Assembly (NCBI GenBank): GCA_035295745.1
Contig: DATGIL010000098.1
Span: 176,788 to 240,787, forward strand
Origin: JAIQFL01 sp035295745
Lineage (GTDB): Bacteria; Acidobacteriota; Terriglobia; Bryobacterales; Bryobacteraceae
Length of the DNA stretch: 64,000 bases
Direction of reading: 5' to 3'
Made by a program: the position numbers and the translations under genes. Each line of letters starts with the position of its first letter. The first letter of the stretch is position 1. Positions 42,096 through 49,775 of the stretch are shown here, piece by piece. The notes beneath the pieces are model-generated. The model was not told the DNA's origin. It saw only the letters and a list, made by a program, of their open reading frames with translations, and did no database searches.

Positions 42096-44378
42096 CTAGC
42101 CTGCGATTCCGGCCAGCACGCGATCCAGATGGTCCACCAGAAGGTCCGCATCCGTCCGGTCGAAAACCAGTGGCGGCTTGATCTTGATCACGTTGTGCAT
42201 CGGCCCGTCGGTGCTCAGCAGGACACCCAGGTCTTTCATCTGATTGACGAGGGCTGACGCCTCATCGGCGGCCGGTTCCAGAGTCTGGCGATCGCGTACC
42301 AGCTCGAACCCCAGGAATAGCCCCTGCCCGCGAACATCGCCGATTAGCGGATGCCGCGCGGCCAACTGTCGCAGCCCGTTCAAGAGATAGTCTCCCGTGT
42401 CGCGCGCGTTCTCCTGCAGTCCCTCCTCGCGGATCGCGCCGAGGACCGCCAGCCCCACCGCGCAGGATACCGGGTTCCCGCCGAAGGTATTGAAGTACTC
42501 CATGCCGTTGGCGAACGATGCGGCGATCTCCGGAGTAGTAATCACAGCTCCCATGGGGTGTCCGTTGCCGATCGGCTTACCCAGTGTCACGATGTCCGGC
42601 ACCACCTCCTGCGTCTCGAACATCCAGAAGTGAGTGCCTGCACGGCCGAAGCCGGTTTGCACTTCGTCGGCAACGCAAACTCCTCCTGCCGCGCGCACCG
42701 CGTGATACGCATGTTGCAAGTATCCCTTAGGCAAGAACACTTGCCCCGCGCAACTCAGTGCCGATTCGCAGAAGAACGCAGCCGGTCCGCTGACCGCCTG
42801 CGCGACATACTCCGCATAGCTCCGGCCCGAGTCCGCATCCCGATATAGTCCCCGATAGACGTTCGGCATCGGCGCCACGGAAACGTGCGCCGGCTTGCCG
42901 CGGCCTCCCGGCCCATCGAACTTGTAAGGACTGATGTCGATCAGCGCATTGGTGTTTCCGTGGTATGCCGTCTCCACGACGATGACGCGATCGCTGCCGG
43001 TGTGAGCGCGTGCCAGCCGCAGCGCGAGTTCATTGGCTTCGCTGCCGCTGCACACCAGGTACACCACGCTCAACGGCTCGGGCAGAGTGGCCGCCAACTG
43101 CTCCACATAGGCCGACAGATACTCGTGCAAGTACCTGGTGTTGGTGTTCAGCAGCGCCATCTGCGCGCTTCCCGCCAGCACCACTCGCGGATGGCAATGT
43201 CCCACGTGAGCGACGTTGTTGACGCAATCCAGGTAGGCCCGGCCGCTGGAGTCGTAGAGCCGTTGTCCCCATCCCCGAATGATGTGCAGGGGCTCGTGAT
43301 AGGAAATGCTCAGCGACGGCCCCAGGTGCCTGCGCCTCGTGGCCAGCAGTTCGCTGGGACTGGGACCGGGATCCAGCCCACAAGCGCGCCGGTAGACCTC
43401 GGTAGGCCATCCGGCAGGCATCGAGGCCAGCCGCTCCAGCAGTTCCCAAGCGGGACGATTCGAAATGTTCAGGTATTCGTTCTGCGGAGCGCCTCGCGAT
43501 TGCCACGCGCAGTAGCAGACACTCATCGCGAGCCGCGTCGCTGCCAGGGTGTGCAGCGCGTCTACCTCAGCTTCTGAAAGCGGCCTCACGTCGTGATAAG
43601 CAGCGGTGACTTGGGCCGCCGCTGCGATCGGATCCTGCTTGCCGAGCATCACGTACGCCAGGGCTACGGCCAGATTGCAGACTGTCGCGGTGTGCACCAT
43701 ATCGCCGAAATCCAAAATGGAGACGACATGTGAGCCCGTTTCGTCCACCAGGATGTTGTAGTCGTTGGCGTCACCGTGTATCACGCTGGCAGGAAGCGCG
43801 TGCCAATCGATGCGCTCCGCCGCGTCCAGCAGCGGCTCCACGAGTGCACGTTCGGTTTGGTGCAGCAGCTTCATATGAGGCCGCGCCATGGAGGAGTGCT
43901 GCAAGTCCCAATGCAGCTTGCGGTAAGAAGCAGGATGGGAAAAATCCTGGAGCGCCAGATCCATGCGGGCCAGCGCTCCTCCGAGAGACGTCAGCAATTC
44001 AGGCTTGTGCGGCGCAACCTCCGCCAGGCATACTCCGTCCACCCATGTGAGCAAGCGCACGAAATACGCACCGGGCCCACTCGCCACCGGGACGGTCCGA
44101 TTCCCCGAGAGGGTGGGAAGCACGCTCGGCCAAGTGAGTTCTGTGTTGTGAGCCGACAGAAACTGCAGCACTTTATTCTGCAGATCCAGGATCTCCAGAG
44201 CCTCTTCGGAGTTCGCGATCTTCAGAACAAACTGCGCTCCCGCGGTGTCGCGCAACAAGAAGTTCTGATCCCGCTCGCTGGGAAGAGGAACCGCTGCTGC
44301 TCGCAGACCATAGTAGTCGAGAGCGATCCGGGTCGCGTCTTCCGTGCTGAAGTTCGGCGCGTGCTGAACTACGGGCAT
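42096..44378 (-). CDS. phosphotransferase-class III aminotransferase fusion
   Basis: About 760-aa two-domain protein. Residues 1-330: aminoglycoside phosphotransferase-like kinase, with VIHGDANDYNILVDETGS (catalytic loop, Asp) and VVSILDFGDMVHT (metal-binding Asp). Residues of about 345-760: class III PLP-dependent aminotransferase, with SGSEANELALRLARAHTG, YHGNTNALIDISPYK, CVADEVQTGFGR and IVTLGKPIGNGHPMGAV, whose Lys should bind PLP. Similar fusions are thought to use phosphorylated amino alcohols, as in ethanolamine-phosphate phospho-lyase, but most also have a middle peptidase domain that is absent here. GTG at 44381 is an alternative start. Confidence 0.92.
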   Translation of the reverse strand: MPVVQHAPNFSTEDATRIALDYYGLRAAAVPLPSERDQNFLLRDTAGAQFVLKIANSEEALEILDLQNKVLQFLSAHNTELTWPSVLPTLSGNRTVPVASGPGAYFVRLLTWVDGVCLAEVAPHKPELLTSLGGALARMDLALQDFSHPASYRKLHWDLQHSSMARPHMKLLHQTERALVEPLLDAAERIDWHALPASVIHGDANDYNILVDETGSHVVSILDFGDMVHTATVCNLAVALAYVMLGKQDPIAAAAQVTAAYHDVRPLSEAEVDALHTLAATRLAMSVCYCAWQSRGAPQNEYLNISNRPAWELLERLASMPAGWPTEVYRRACGLDPGPSPSELLATRRRHLGPSLSISYHEPLHIIRGWGQRLYDSSGRAYLDCVNNVAHVGHCHPRVVLAGSAQMALLNTNTRYLHEYLSAYVEQLAATLPEPLSVVYLVCSGSEANELALRLARAHTGSDRVIVVETAYHGNTNALIDISPYKFDGPGGRGKPAHVSVAPMPNVYRGLYRDADSGRSYAEYVAQAVSGPAAFFCESALSCAGQVFLPKGYLQHAYHAVRAAGGVCVADEVQTGFGRAGTHFWMFETQEVVPDIVTLGKPIGNGHPMGAVITTPEIAASFANGMEYFNTFGGNPVSCAVGLAVLGAIREEGLQENARDTGDYLLNGLRQLAARHPLIGDVRGQGLFLGFELVRDRQTLEPAADEASALVNQMKDLGVLLSTDGPMHNVIKIKPPLVFDRTDADLLVDHLDRVLAGIAG

Positions 44379-44414
44379 CACACCGGTCAGGATAACCTAC
44401 CCGGCGAGTCTCGA

Positions 44415-44528
44415 TCACATCGTCGATATGCGGACGTACCGCTTTATGTCCGGCAGGTTCATCACGACGCCGTAAATCACAGCAGCCAAAGCCATTGCCC
44501 CAACCGTTTTCGAAAGTCGCGCTAACAT
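44415..44528 (-). CDS. DUF6893-like membrane microprotein
   Basis: A 37-aa protein (LARLSKTVGAMALAAVIYG, then NLPDIKRYVRISTM at the end) with one membrane helix and a basic C-terminal motif DIKRYVRISTM. I recall the same helix plus LPDI-RY-R pattern from DUF6893-type microproteins. The strong ribosome site GGAGGG lies seven bases ahead of the ATG. It sits 22 bases after the methyltransferase gene on the same strand, in the gap before the fusion gene, and is easily missed because of its size. Confidence 0.65.
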   Translation of the reverse strand: MLARLSKTVGAMALAAVIYGVVMNLPDIKRYVRISTM

Positions 44529-44550
44529 TAAGATCCCTCCGGTACGAGGG

Positions 44551-45138
44551 CTAGCAATCCCCAGGCCGTTGTGCACGATCGCTCCGCGGCACCGGCCCAC
44601 CAAAGATCGCGGCCCAAAATTCGCCGCTAGGAACCGGGTACCGACGTTCGTGGAGCAGCTTGAGCCCGCGCGACTCCACTTCATTGCGGAACCATGTGGG
44701 GTCGACCGAAGAAAAATCCAGGACCGAATCGCGGATCCGCACCGGCCCCGGCCTCCCGTAAACCGGTTGCAACACCACCGAGAAATGCCCGTCTTTCTCC
44801 ACCAGGGAAAGCGCGTTTTCCAGGGCACGTCCCACACCGGCATGCTCGAAGATCAGCGCCGCGTGCACCAACTCCACTCGAGGCATTTGGGGAAGGTCGG
44901 CCGTAAGGTCCACTTCATGCAATTCCAGTCCGGGAAGTTGACCGAAGCGGCGCTTCACCGCGTTCAAGTAGGAGAGATTCACATCCAGGCCGACCACGCG
45001 CGTCGTCACCGCGGGGTCGATTCTCTCCAGCCCGTTACCCCCCGCCACTCCCAGCACGGCCACCGAACGGGGCCGGCATTGATCCAGGGCTTCCTGAAAC
45101 AACTGCGACAGAGCCTCCAGTTGGAGGACATCCGACAT
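44551..45138 (-). CDS. class I SAM-dependent methyltransferase, start uncertain
   Basis: 195 residues from the ATG at 45138. RSVAVLGVAGGNGLERID is motif I, and VVGLDVNLSYLNAVKRRF, LELHEVDLTADLP and VELVHAALIFEHAG are the following Rossmann motifs; it should use S-adenosylmethionine on an unknown small molecule. The in-frame codons just upstream read DNPWLRVPLGEYESHM, which resembles the N-terminus of this family, yet no ATG, GTG or TTG is available before the amidohydrolase stop. So it may start at a rarer codon (CTG at about 45162), or the real start has been lost. Confidence 0.8.
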   Translation of the reverse strand: MSDVLQLEALSQLFQEALDQCRPRSVAVLGVAGGNGLERIDPAVTTRVVGLDVNLSYLNAVKRRFGQLPGLELHEVDLTADLPQMPRVELVHAALIFEHAGVGRALENALSLVEKDGHFSVVLQPVYGRPGPVRIRDSVLDFSSVDPTWFRNEVESRGLKLLHERRYPVPSGEFWAAIFGGPVPRSDRAQRPGDC

Positions 45139-45182
45139 GTGCGACTCGTATTCGCCCAGCGGAACGCGGAGCCACGGATTGT

Positions 45183-46379
45183 CTACTTCGTGTTCTTGTA
45201 TATCTTGCCTCCCTTCATGACAAAAACCACGTGGCGAACCGCCGTGATGTCATCGAGCGGATTCCCCGAGACGGCCACCAGGTCCGCTTCCATGCCTTCC
45301 GCCAGGGAACCGATCTTGTCCGCCAAGCCCAGCGATTCAGCGGCCACGGAAGTCCCGCTCGTGATTGCGTCCATAGGCTTGTCGCCGCCGTCTTTCACGC
45401 GATAGATGAACTCTTCCGCATTGCGCCCGTGCGATCCCGCCACAGCGTCGGTGCCGAGCACGATTTTCACATTGGCCTTCCGCGCTCGCCGCAGGACATC
45501 GGCAACCAGGGGCAATCCTTTCTCCATGGATGCAAAACCTTCCTCGGTATAGTTACCGATCCCCAGAAATTTCGGCTTGTTGTCCAGGTAATTGTGGAGT
45601 ACCAGGAAGTTGGGGTCGAAGAAGACACCTTTGGACGCCATCAACTGGAGCGTGGTGTCGTCCAGAAATGTGCCATGTTCGATTGAAGTGCAACCCGCGT
45701 TAATCGCCGCTGTCGCGCCGTCGGAGGCATGGGCGTGCACCACTCCGCGCAGCCCGACCTTCTTCGCCTCGCCGCAAGCGGCATTCACCTGGTCCACCGA
45801 CATCGTCATCTTCCCGCCGTCGCGAATGCTCGCGGTAGCGAAAAGCTTCACCACGTCCGAACCGTCGGCCTTCATCTTGTCTACAAAAGTGCGAATCTTG
45901 TCAGGATCCCCTGTGTTCTCGTTGATCGTGCGTAGGGAGGTGAGTACCCGGGGCCCCGGAATCGCGCCCGTCGCGATCAAGTCGCGCAGGTCGCCTTCAA
46001 TCGGCATGCCCAGACACTGCACGGTGGTGAATCCGCCCATCAGGGTGACGTAGGCGTTGGACGCGGCATACAGGGCAGCCTGCTGCGGCGTGGTGGTGCT
46101 GTTGCGCCCGCCCGGGTCGTAACGGCCCTCCTTGTTGAAGTACCAACCCAGGTGCACATGCGTGTCGATCCAACCGGGCATGACGGTGAGGCCGCTCAAA
46201 TCGATGGTGGGTTTCGTCCGCGAATCGGAGATGTGGGTAATTTTGCTGCCTTCGATCGTAATCTCTTTGCCTCGCAGAACATGGCCCTTACCATCGATCA
46301 GCGTAGTGGTCTTCAAAACCATCGGCTGGGCCATCGCGGCCAGACTGAGCAGGGATACGGCAAGGAGTCTTGGAAACAT
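45183..46379 (-). CDS. exported amidohydrolase, imidazolonepropionase-like
   Basis: 398-aa metal-dependent amidohydrolase with a signal peptide (FPRLLAVSLLSLAAMAQP). Metal motifs: HVHLG (His74, His76) on strand 1, VVHAHASDG and SIEHGTFLD on strands 5-6, and the Asp of LGTDAVAGSHGRN on strand 8; a carboxylated Lys is likely in VVKLFATAS. The family hydrolyses cyclic amides or dipeptides; the exported location suggests extracellular peptides or related compounds. The downstream methyltransferase begins right after the stop on the same strand. Confidence 0.93.
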   Translation of the reverse strand: MFPRLLAVSLLSLAAMAQPMVLKTTTLIDGKGHVLRGKEITIEGSKITHISDSRTKPTIDLSGLTVMPGWIDTHVHLGWYFNKEGRYDPGGRNSTTTPQQAALYAASNAYVTLMGGFTTVQCLGMPIEGDLRDLIATGAIPGPRVLTSLRTINENTGDPDKIRTFVDKMKADGSDVVKLFATASIRDGGKMTMSVDQVNAACGEAKKVGLRGVVHAHASDGATAAINAGCTSIEHGTFLDDTTLQLMASKGVFFDPNFLVLHNYLDNKPKFLGIGNYTEEGFASMEKGLPLVADVLRRARKANVKIVLGTDAVAGSHGRNAEEFIYRVKDGGDKPMDAITSGTSVAAESLGLADKIGSLAEGMEADLVAVSGNPLDDITAVRHVVFVMKGGKIYKNTK

Positions 46380-46520
46380 GGGTTAATCCTCAGCCTTCAA
46401 TCATATAACCAAGAGGTGGGATGACTCTCTCTATATCCTAAGTTAGCTATAAATACTGCTTTTGGTCTGCTGAAATGATCAACGTTCTAACCGTGTTAGT
46501 ACCTTGAGGGGTAAATCAGG

Positions 46521-48320
46521 ATGGCGCAGGATATTGACGTTATCGCTCCGCTAGAACCAGAAACACTGGAGCAGACCGGTCTACCGGAATCGATCATCGA
46601 ACAGCTCGTGATGAAGATTCTGTACTTCCGCGGCGAGTTGTACGGCCAGGATCTTTCCTCATCCATAGGGCTTAAGTTCAGCGTGATCCAGGACATCGTG
46701 GAATCCCTGAAATTGCAGCACTTGATTCAGGTGAAACGCTCGCTCGGCATGGGAAACGTGGGTTCGGTCTTTGCCCTGACGGAAGCCGGCCGCGAGCGCG
46801 CCCGCGAGGTCCTCGAGTCGAATCAATATGCCGGCCCCGCGCCGGTGCCCCTGGAGCAGTACTCGGAAATCGTGCGGCAACAGAAGCCGCGCGAAGGCTG
46901 GCTCACCAAGGAAGCCTTGGCGAAGGCGCTGAAAGGCATGGTGGTCACGGAGCGCCTGCTGTCGCAGATCGGACCGGCCGTCAGTTCCGCTAATTCGTTG
47001 TTGCTCTATGGCAAGCCCGGCGATGGCAAGACGTTCCTGATCGAGTCGCTGGTCAATCTCGACTCCGCTCCGATTTTTCTGCCGTATGCGTTGGAGTGCC
47101 AGGGCAACATCGTCCAGTTGTTTGACCCGATTTATCACCATCGCGTCGAAGAGGACGACCAGCCATCGGTGCTGACCATCTCCATCGAGCGTTCCTACGA
47201 TAAGCGCTGGGCCAAGTGCAAACGCCCCTTTATCGTGAGCGGCGGTGAGCTCACGCTCGACATGCTGGACCTGCGCTACAACGCGGTGTCGAAGATCTAT
47301 GAGGCGCCCTACCAGCTCAAGGCCAACAACGGCATCTACCTGATCGACGACTTCGGACGCCAGCGGGCGACACCTGCGGAAGTCCTGAACCGGTGGATCG
47401 TCCCGATGGAAAGGCGACTGGACTATCTGAGCTTCCACACTGGAGGCAAGATGACCGCGCCCTTTGACGCGTTCCTGGTCTTCTCCACCAACCTGAATCC
47501 GGCGGATCTCGGCGATGAGGCGTTCCTGCGCCGCATGCAATACAAACTTCTGCTGCGCGGGCCTGCGGAGAACGAATTCATTCGCATCTTCGAGAGCTTC
47601 TGCGCCATGCGCAAGCTGCCCTGCTCCCGCGACCTGATCAAGCTGTTCATCGAGAAACACTACCGGGACAGCAAGAAGCCGTTCCGGCGCTGCCATCCGC
47701 GCGACGTCCTCACGCATGCCTTGAACCTGATTCATTTCGAAAAGCTGCCTTACGCCTTGACCATCGAGCTGTTGGATCGTGCCTTCGAGAGCTGCTTCCT
47801 GCAGGAGCAGGAAGAGCACGTGCCGGCTGCGGAAGCTCCCATCATGCCCGTGATGGTGAAATCGGCCGCCGATTTCTGGGGCGACAAGCTGGCGCTGATC
47901 AATACGGCATTCGGCACCCTGATGTTCACGGCATCGTTCCGAGACCGCGGGACGGGCCAATACCACGAGCCGCTCTCGGCGCGCCAATACGGCGAGGCCG
48001 AAACCTCACGCGTCCTGCAGAAACTGCACCACCGGGCTTTCCTGGAATGGCAGGCCCTCAGCGTGGCCCAACGCAGCCGCGACCTGGTGCGGTTCCTGTC
48101 ATCCTCCGAGGGTAGTGCCTTGAAGCAGAATCTCGACACGCGGGAACTGCTCGCCTCATTGCCCCCGCCCGAAGCGAGGCCCGACGAGATCCGCATATTC
48201 TCGCGCGATCTGGGTCCCATGCTCGATCAGTTAGCGCCGAAGCCGGCCCCCGCACCCCCGCCTGCGCCAGCCCCGGAACTGGCATACTCGGCGGGAGCGC
48301 CCATCGAACGCATCGCCTGA
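46521..48320 (+). CDS. AAA-type ATPase with N-terminal winged helix
   Basis: 599-aa ATPase. Residues of about 25-95 form a winged-helix-like domain (MKILYFRGELYGQDLSSSIGL, then LTEAGRERARE), which suggests DNA or protein binding. The AAA module carries Walker A GKPGDGKT at 164-171 and Walker B IYLIDDFG with Asp276-Asp277, and STNLNPADLGDEAFLRRMQYK as sensor/arginine-finger region. The C-terminal part has a CheW-unlike domain of unknown kind and a Pro/Ala-rich tail (PKPAPAPPPAPAPE). I know similar acidobacterial proteins only as ATPases with chaperone-like roles. It stands alone, convergent with the DUF190 genes. Confidence 0.85.
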   Translation: MAQDIDVIAPLEPETLEQTGLPESIIEQLVMKILYFRGELYGQDLSSSIGLKFSVIQDIVESLKLQHLIQVKRSLGMGNVGSVFALTEAGRERAREVLESNQYAGPAPVPLEQYSEIVRQQKPREGWLTKEALAKALKGMVVTERLLSQIGPAVSSANSLLLYGKPGDGKTFLIESLVNLDSAPIFLPYALECQGNIVQLFDPIYHHRVEEDDQPSVLTISIERSYDKRWAKCKRPFIVSGGELTLDMLDLRYNAVSKIYEAPYQLKANNGIYLIDDFGRQRATPAEVLNRWIVPMERRLDYLSFHTGGKMTAPFDAFLVFSTNLNPADLGDEAFLRRMQYKLLLRGPAENEFIRIFESFCAMRKLPCSRDLIKLFIEKHYRDSKKPFRRCHPRDVLTHALNLIHFEKLPYALTIELLDRAFESCFLQEQEEHVPAAEAPIMPVMVKSAADFWGDKLALINTAFGTLMFTASFRDRGTGQYHEPLSARQYGEAETSRVLQKLHHRAFLEWQALSVAQRSRDLVRFLSSSEGSALKQNLDTRELLASLPPPEARPDEIRIFSRDLGPMLDQLAPKPAPAPPPAPAPELAYSAGAPIERIA

Positions 48321-48514
48321 AGAAAGGCGTGTGCCCAACTGCGACCGCAGCCAGGCACGCGCCGTAGTCCGCCCGCAGATGCTCGAAATGCTGGCCAGCG
48401 ACTTTCTGGCCAGCGAACCGCCGGCGGCTTTCGACGATCTCTTCCAGCAACTACAATCCCGTACCGCCTACAGGCGTCTTCGATCACGCTGGGGGCGCGC
48501 GACGCTCAGCACGA

Positions 48515-48868
48515 TCAGGTACCCTGCGGGTCCTGCGTAGCATCCCTTTTTTGTACCCGGATCACGCTGACATCGGATACGGCTATAAGCCCCGTGTCCA
48601 TCATTTCTTCCACAACCGGAACCAGGCGGCTCAAGTTTTCCGCCGAATCCACGATGGAGATCAGGAGAGGCTGATCATGGCGCGCCAGGTGGGGTTTGTG
48701 CATTTCGGCGCTCTCGCCATATCCTTCCAGACCACGGAAGACGGTGGCACCCGCAATCTTCATCTCACGGCACTTGGTGACAATGGCTTCATAGAGCGGT
48801 TTTCCCTGGAACCGGTCCCCTTCCGAGATGTGAATCCGCAGTAGCCTAGCTGGATACTCTTGACGCAT
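48515..48868 (-). CDS. DUF190 protein, single domain
   Basis: 117-aa PII-like protein of family DUF190: ARLLRIHISEGDRFQGKPLYEAIVTKCREMKIAGATVFRGLEGYG, then PLLISIVDSAENLSRLVPVVEEMMDTGLIAVSDVSVI. The frame is open to 48919, but the ATG at 48868 begins the domain. It overlaps the upstream two-domain DUF190 gene by 23 bases. Most DUF190 genes sit with crcB fluoride channels; none is seen here. The likely role is ligand binding or regulation. Confidence 0.9.
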   Translation of the reverse strand: MRQEYPARLLRIHISEGDRFQGKPLYEAIVTKCREMKIAGATVFRGLEGYGESAEMHKPHLARHDQPLLISIVDSAENLSRLVPVVEEMMDTGLIAVSDVSVIRVQKRDATQDPQGT

Positions 48869-49580
48869 CGCGTACCTCCTCTGCTTTGGAACTGCGCACC
48901 AATCGGACGATCTCCGCATCGGAGGTCACAATCAGTCCGTCTTCCAGCATGCCTTCGATCACTTCCGCCGCGGCCGAGATCTTCTCCGCCGAGTCGATTA
49001 CCGACACCATGATGGGGAGATCCCGAGTCGGGTGGAAGAACGTCGCCTTGTGTTGGTGGCCTTTGGCTCCGTACCCCAGGATGCCGCGGTAGACCGTTGC
49101 CCCAGCGACATCCATCATGAGCAACTTCTTTACGATGGCGTCGTAGAGGGGAACATCGTGCCATTTGTCGGCCTCGCCCATGAAAACTCGCAGAAGCTTG
49201 GCAGTCCCCTGTTTGCGCTCGTGAGGAAATGCGGCTTCGGATCTGACCGATTTCCGTGCCAGTTTCACCACGGTGGTGTCCTGCACCTCGATCAGGCCGT
49301 CCGACACCATCTCGTAGAGGGTCGGCAAAACCTCGTCCACTTTTTCCGGGGTTTCAACGAACTCAATCCGGATGGGGAGGTGCTGAGCCAGAACCTCCAC
49401 CTTGGGCGTGTGCAGCAACTGGTGCGACCCAAAACCCGAGTAGGCCCTTGTGGCCGTCGCGCCGGACACTCCCTTGTGCATAAGGAAAGTCATGATGGAG
49501 TCGTGCAGCGCGGTCATATGGTGCTGCGTATCTTCGTTGATAAAGATCGTGACCTTTTTCGCTGGGCCTTTCTTTAGCAT
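48846..49580 (-). CDS. double DUF190 protein
   Basis: 244-aa protein made of two DUF190 domains. Domain 1 (about 8-108) has VTIFINEDTQHHMTALHDSIMTFLMHKGVSGATATRAYSGFG; it lacks the leading KLLRIFI pattern and may bind something different. Domain 2 (about 125-232) has AKLLRVFMGEADKWHDVPLYDAIVKKLLMMDVAGATVYRGILGYG. With the following single-domain gene this gives three domains in a row, a layout that could form a heteromeric PII-like ring. No fluoride exporter nearby. Confidence 0.88.
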   Translation of the reverse strand: MLKKGPAKKVTIFINEDTQHHMTALHDSIMTFLMHKGVSGATATRAYSGFGSHQLLHTPKVEVLAQHLPIRIEFVETPEKVDEVLPTLYEMVSDGLIEVQDTTVVKLARKSVRSEAAFPHERKQGTAKLLRVFMGEADKWHDVPLYDAIVKKLLMMDVAGATVYRGILGYGAKGHQHKATFFHPTRDLPIMVSVIDSAEKISAAAEVIEGMLEDGLIVTSDAEIVRLVRSSKAEEVRDASRVSS

Positions 49581-49723
49581 TGCGCCTCCATGTTCATTAT
49601 CTGCGCGCGCTCAAGGCTGCGCCCAGCCAGACGGCCACGCGATCAGGACCACGCCCAAGGCGCGAGAGCGTCAAACCGGTGAGTTCAAGACGTTCGGAAT
49701 TGTGTCTGACTGGCACAAAAAAA

Positions 49724-49750
49724 GGCAGGCTCGCGGGACGCGAACCTGCC
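49724..49750 (-). terminator. rho-independent terminator of clpC
   Basis: On the minus strand the RNA reads GGCAGGTTCGCG-TCC-CGCGAGCCTGCC followed by seven U (49717-49723 on the plus strand as A). The stem has 12 pairs with one G-U and a three-base loop. It lies 26 bases after the clpC stop and should isolate clpC from the DUF190 genes. Confidence 0.9.
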
Positions 49751-49775
49751 ACAATGACCAGACTAAGAAAAAACT

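Noticed and set aside
48331..48540. 69-codon frame after the AAA ATPase
   Set aside because: Overlaps the DUF190 gene end, lacks a ribosome site and any family resemblance.
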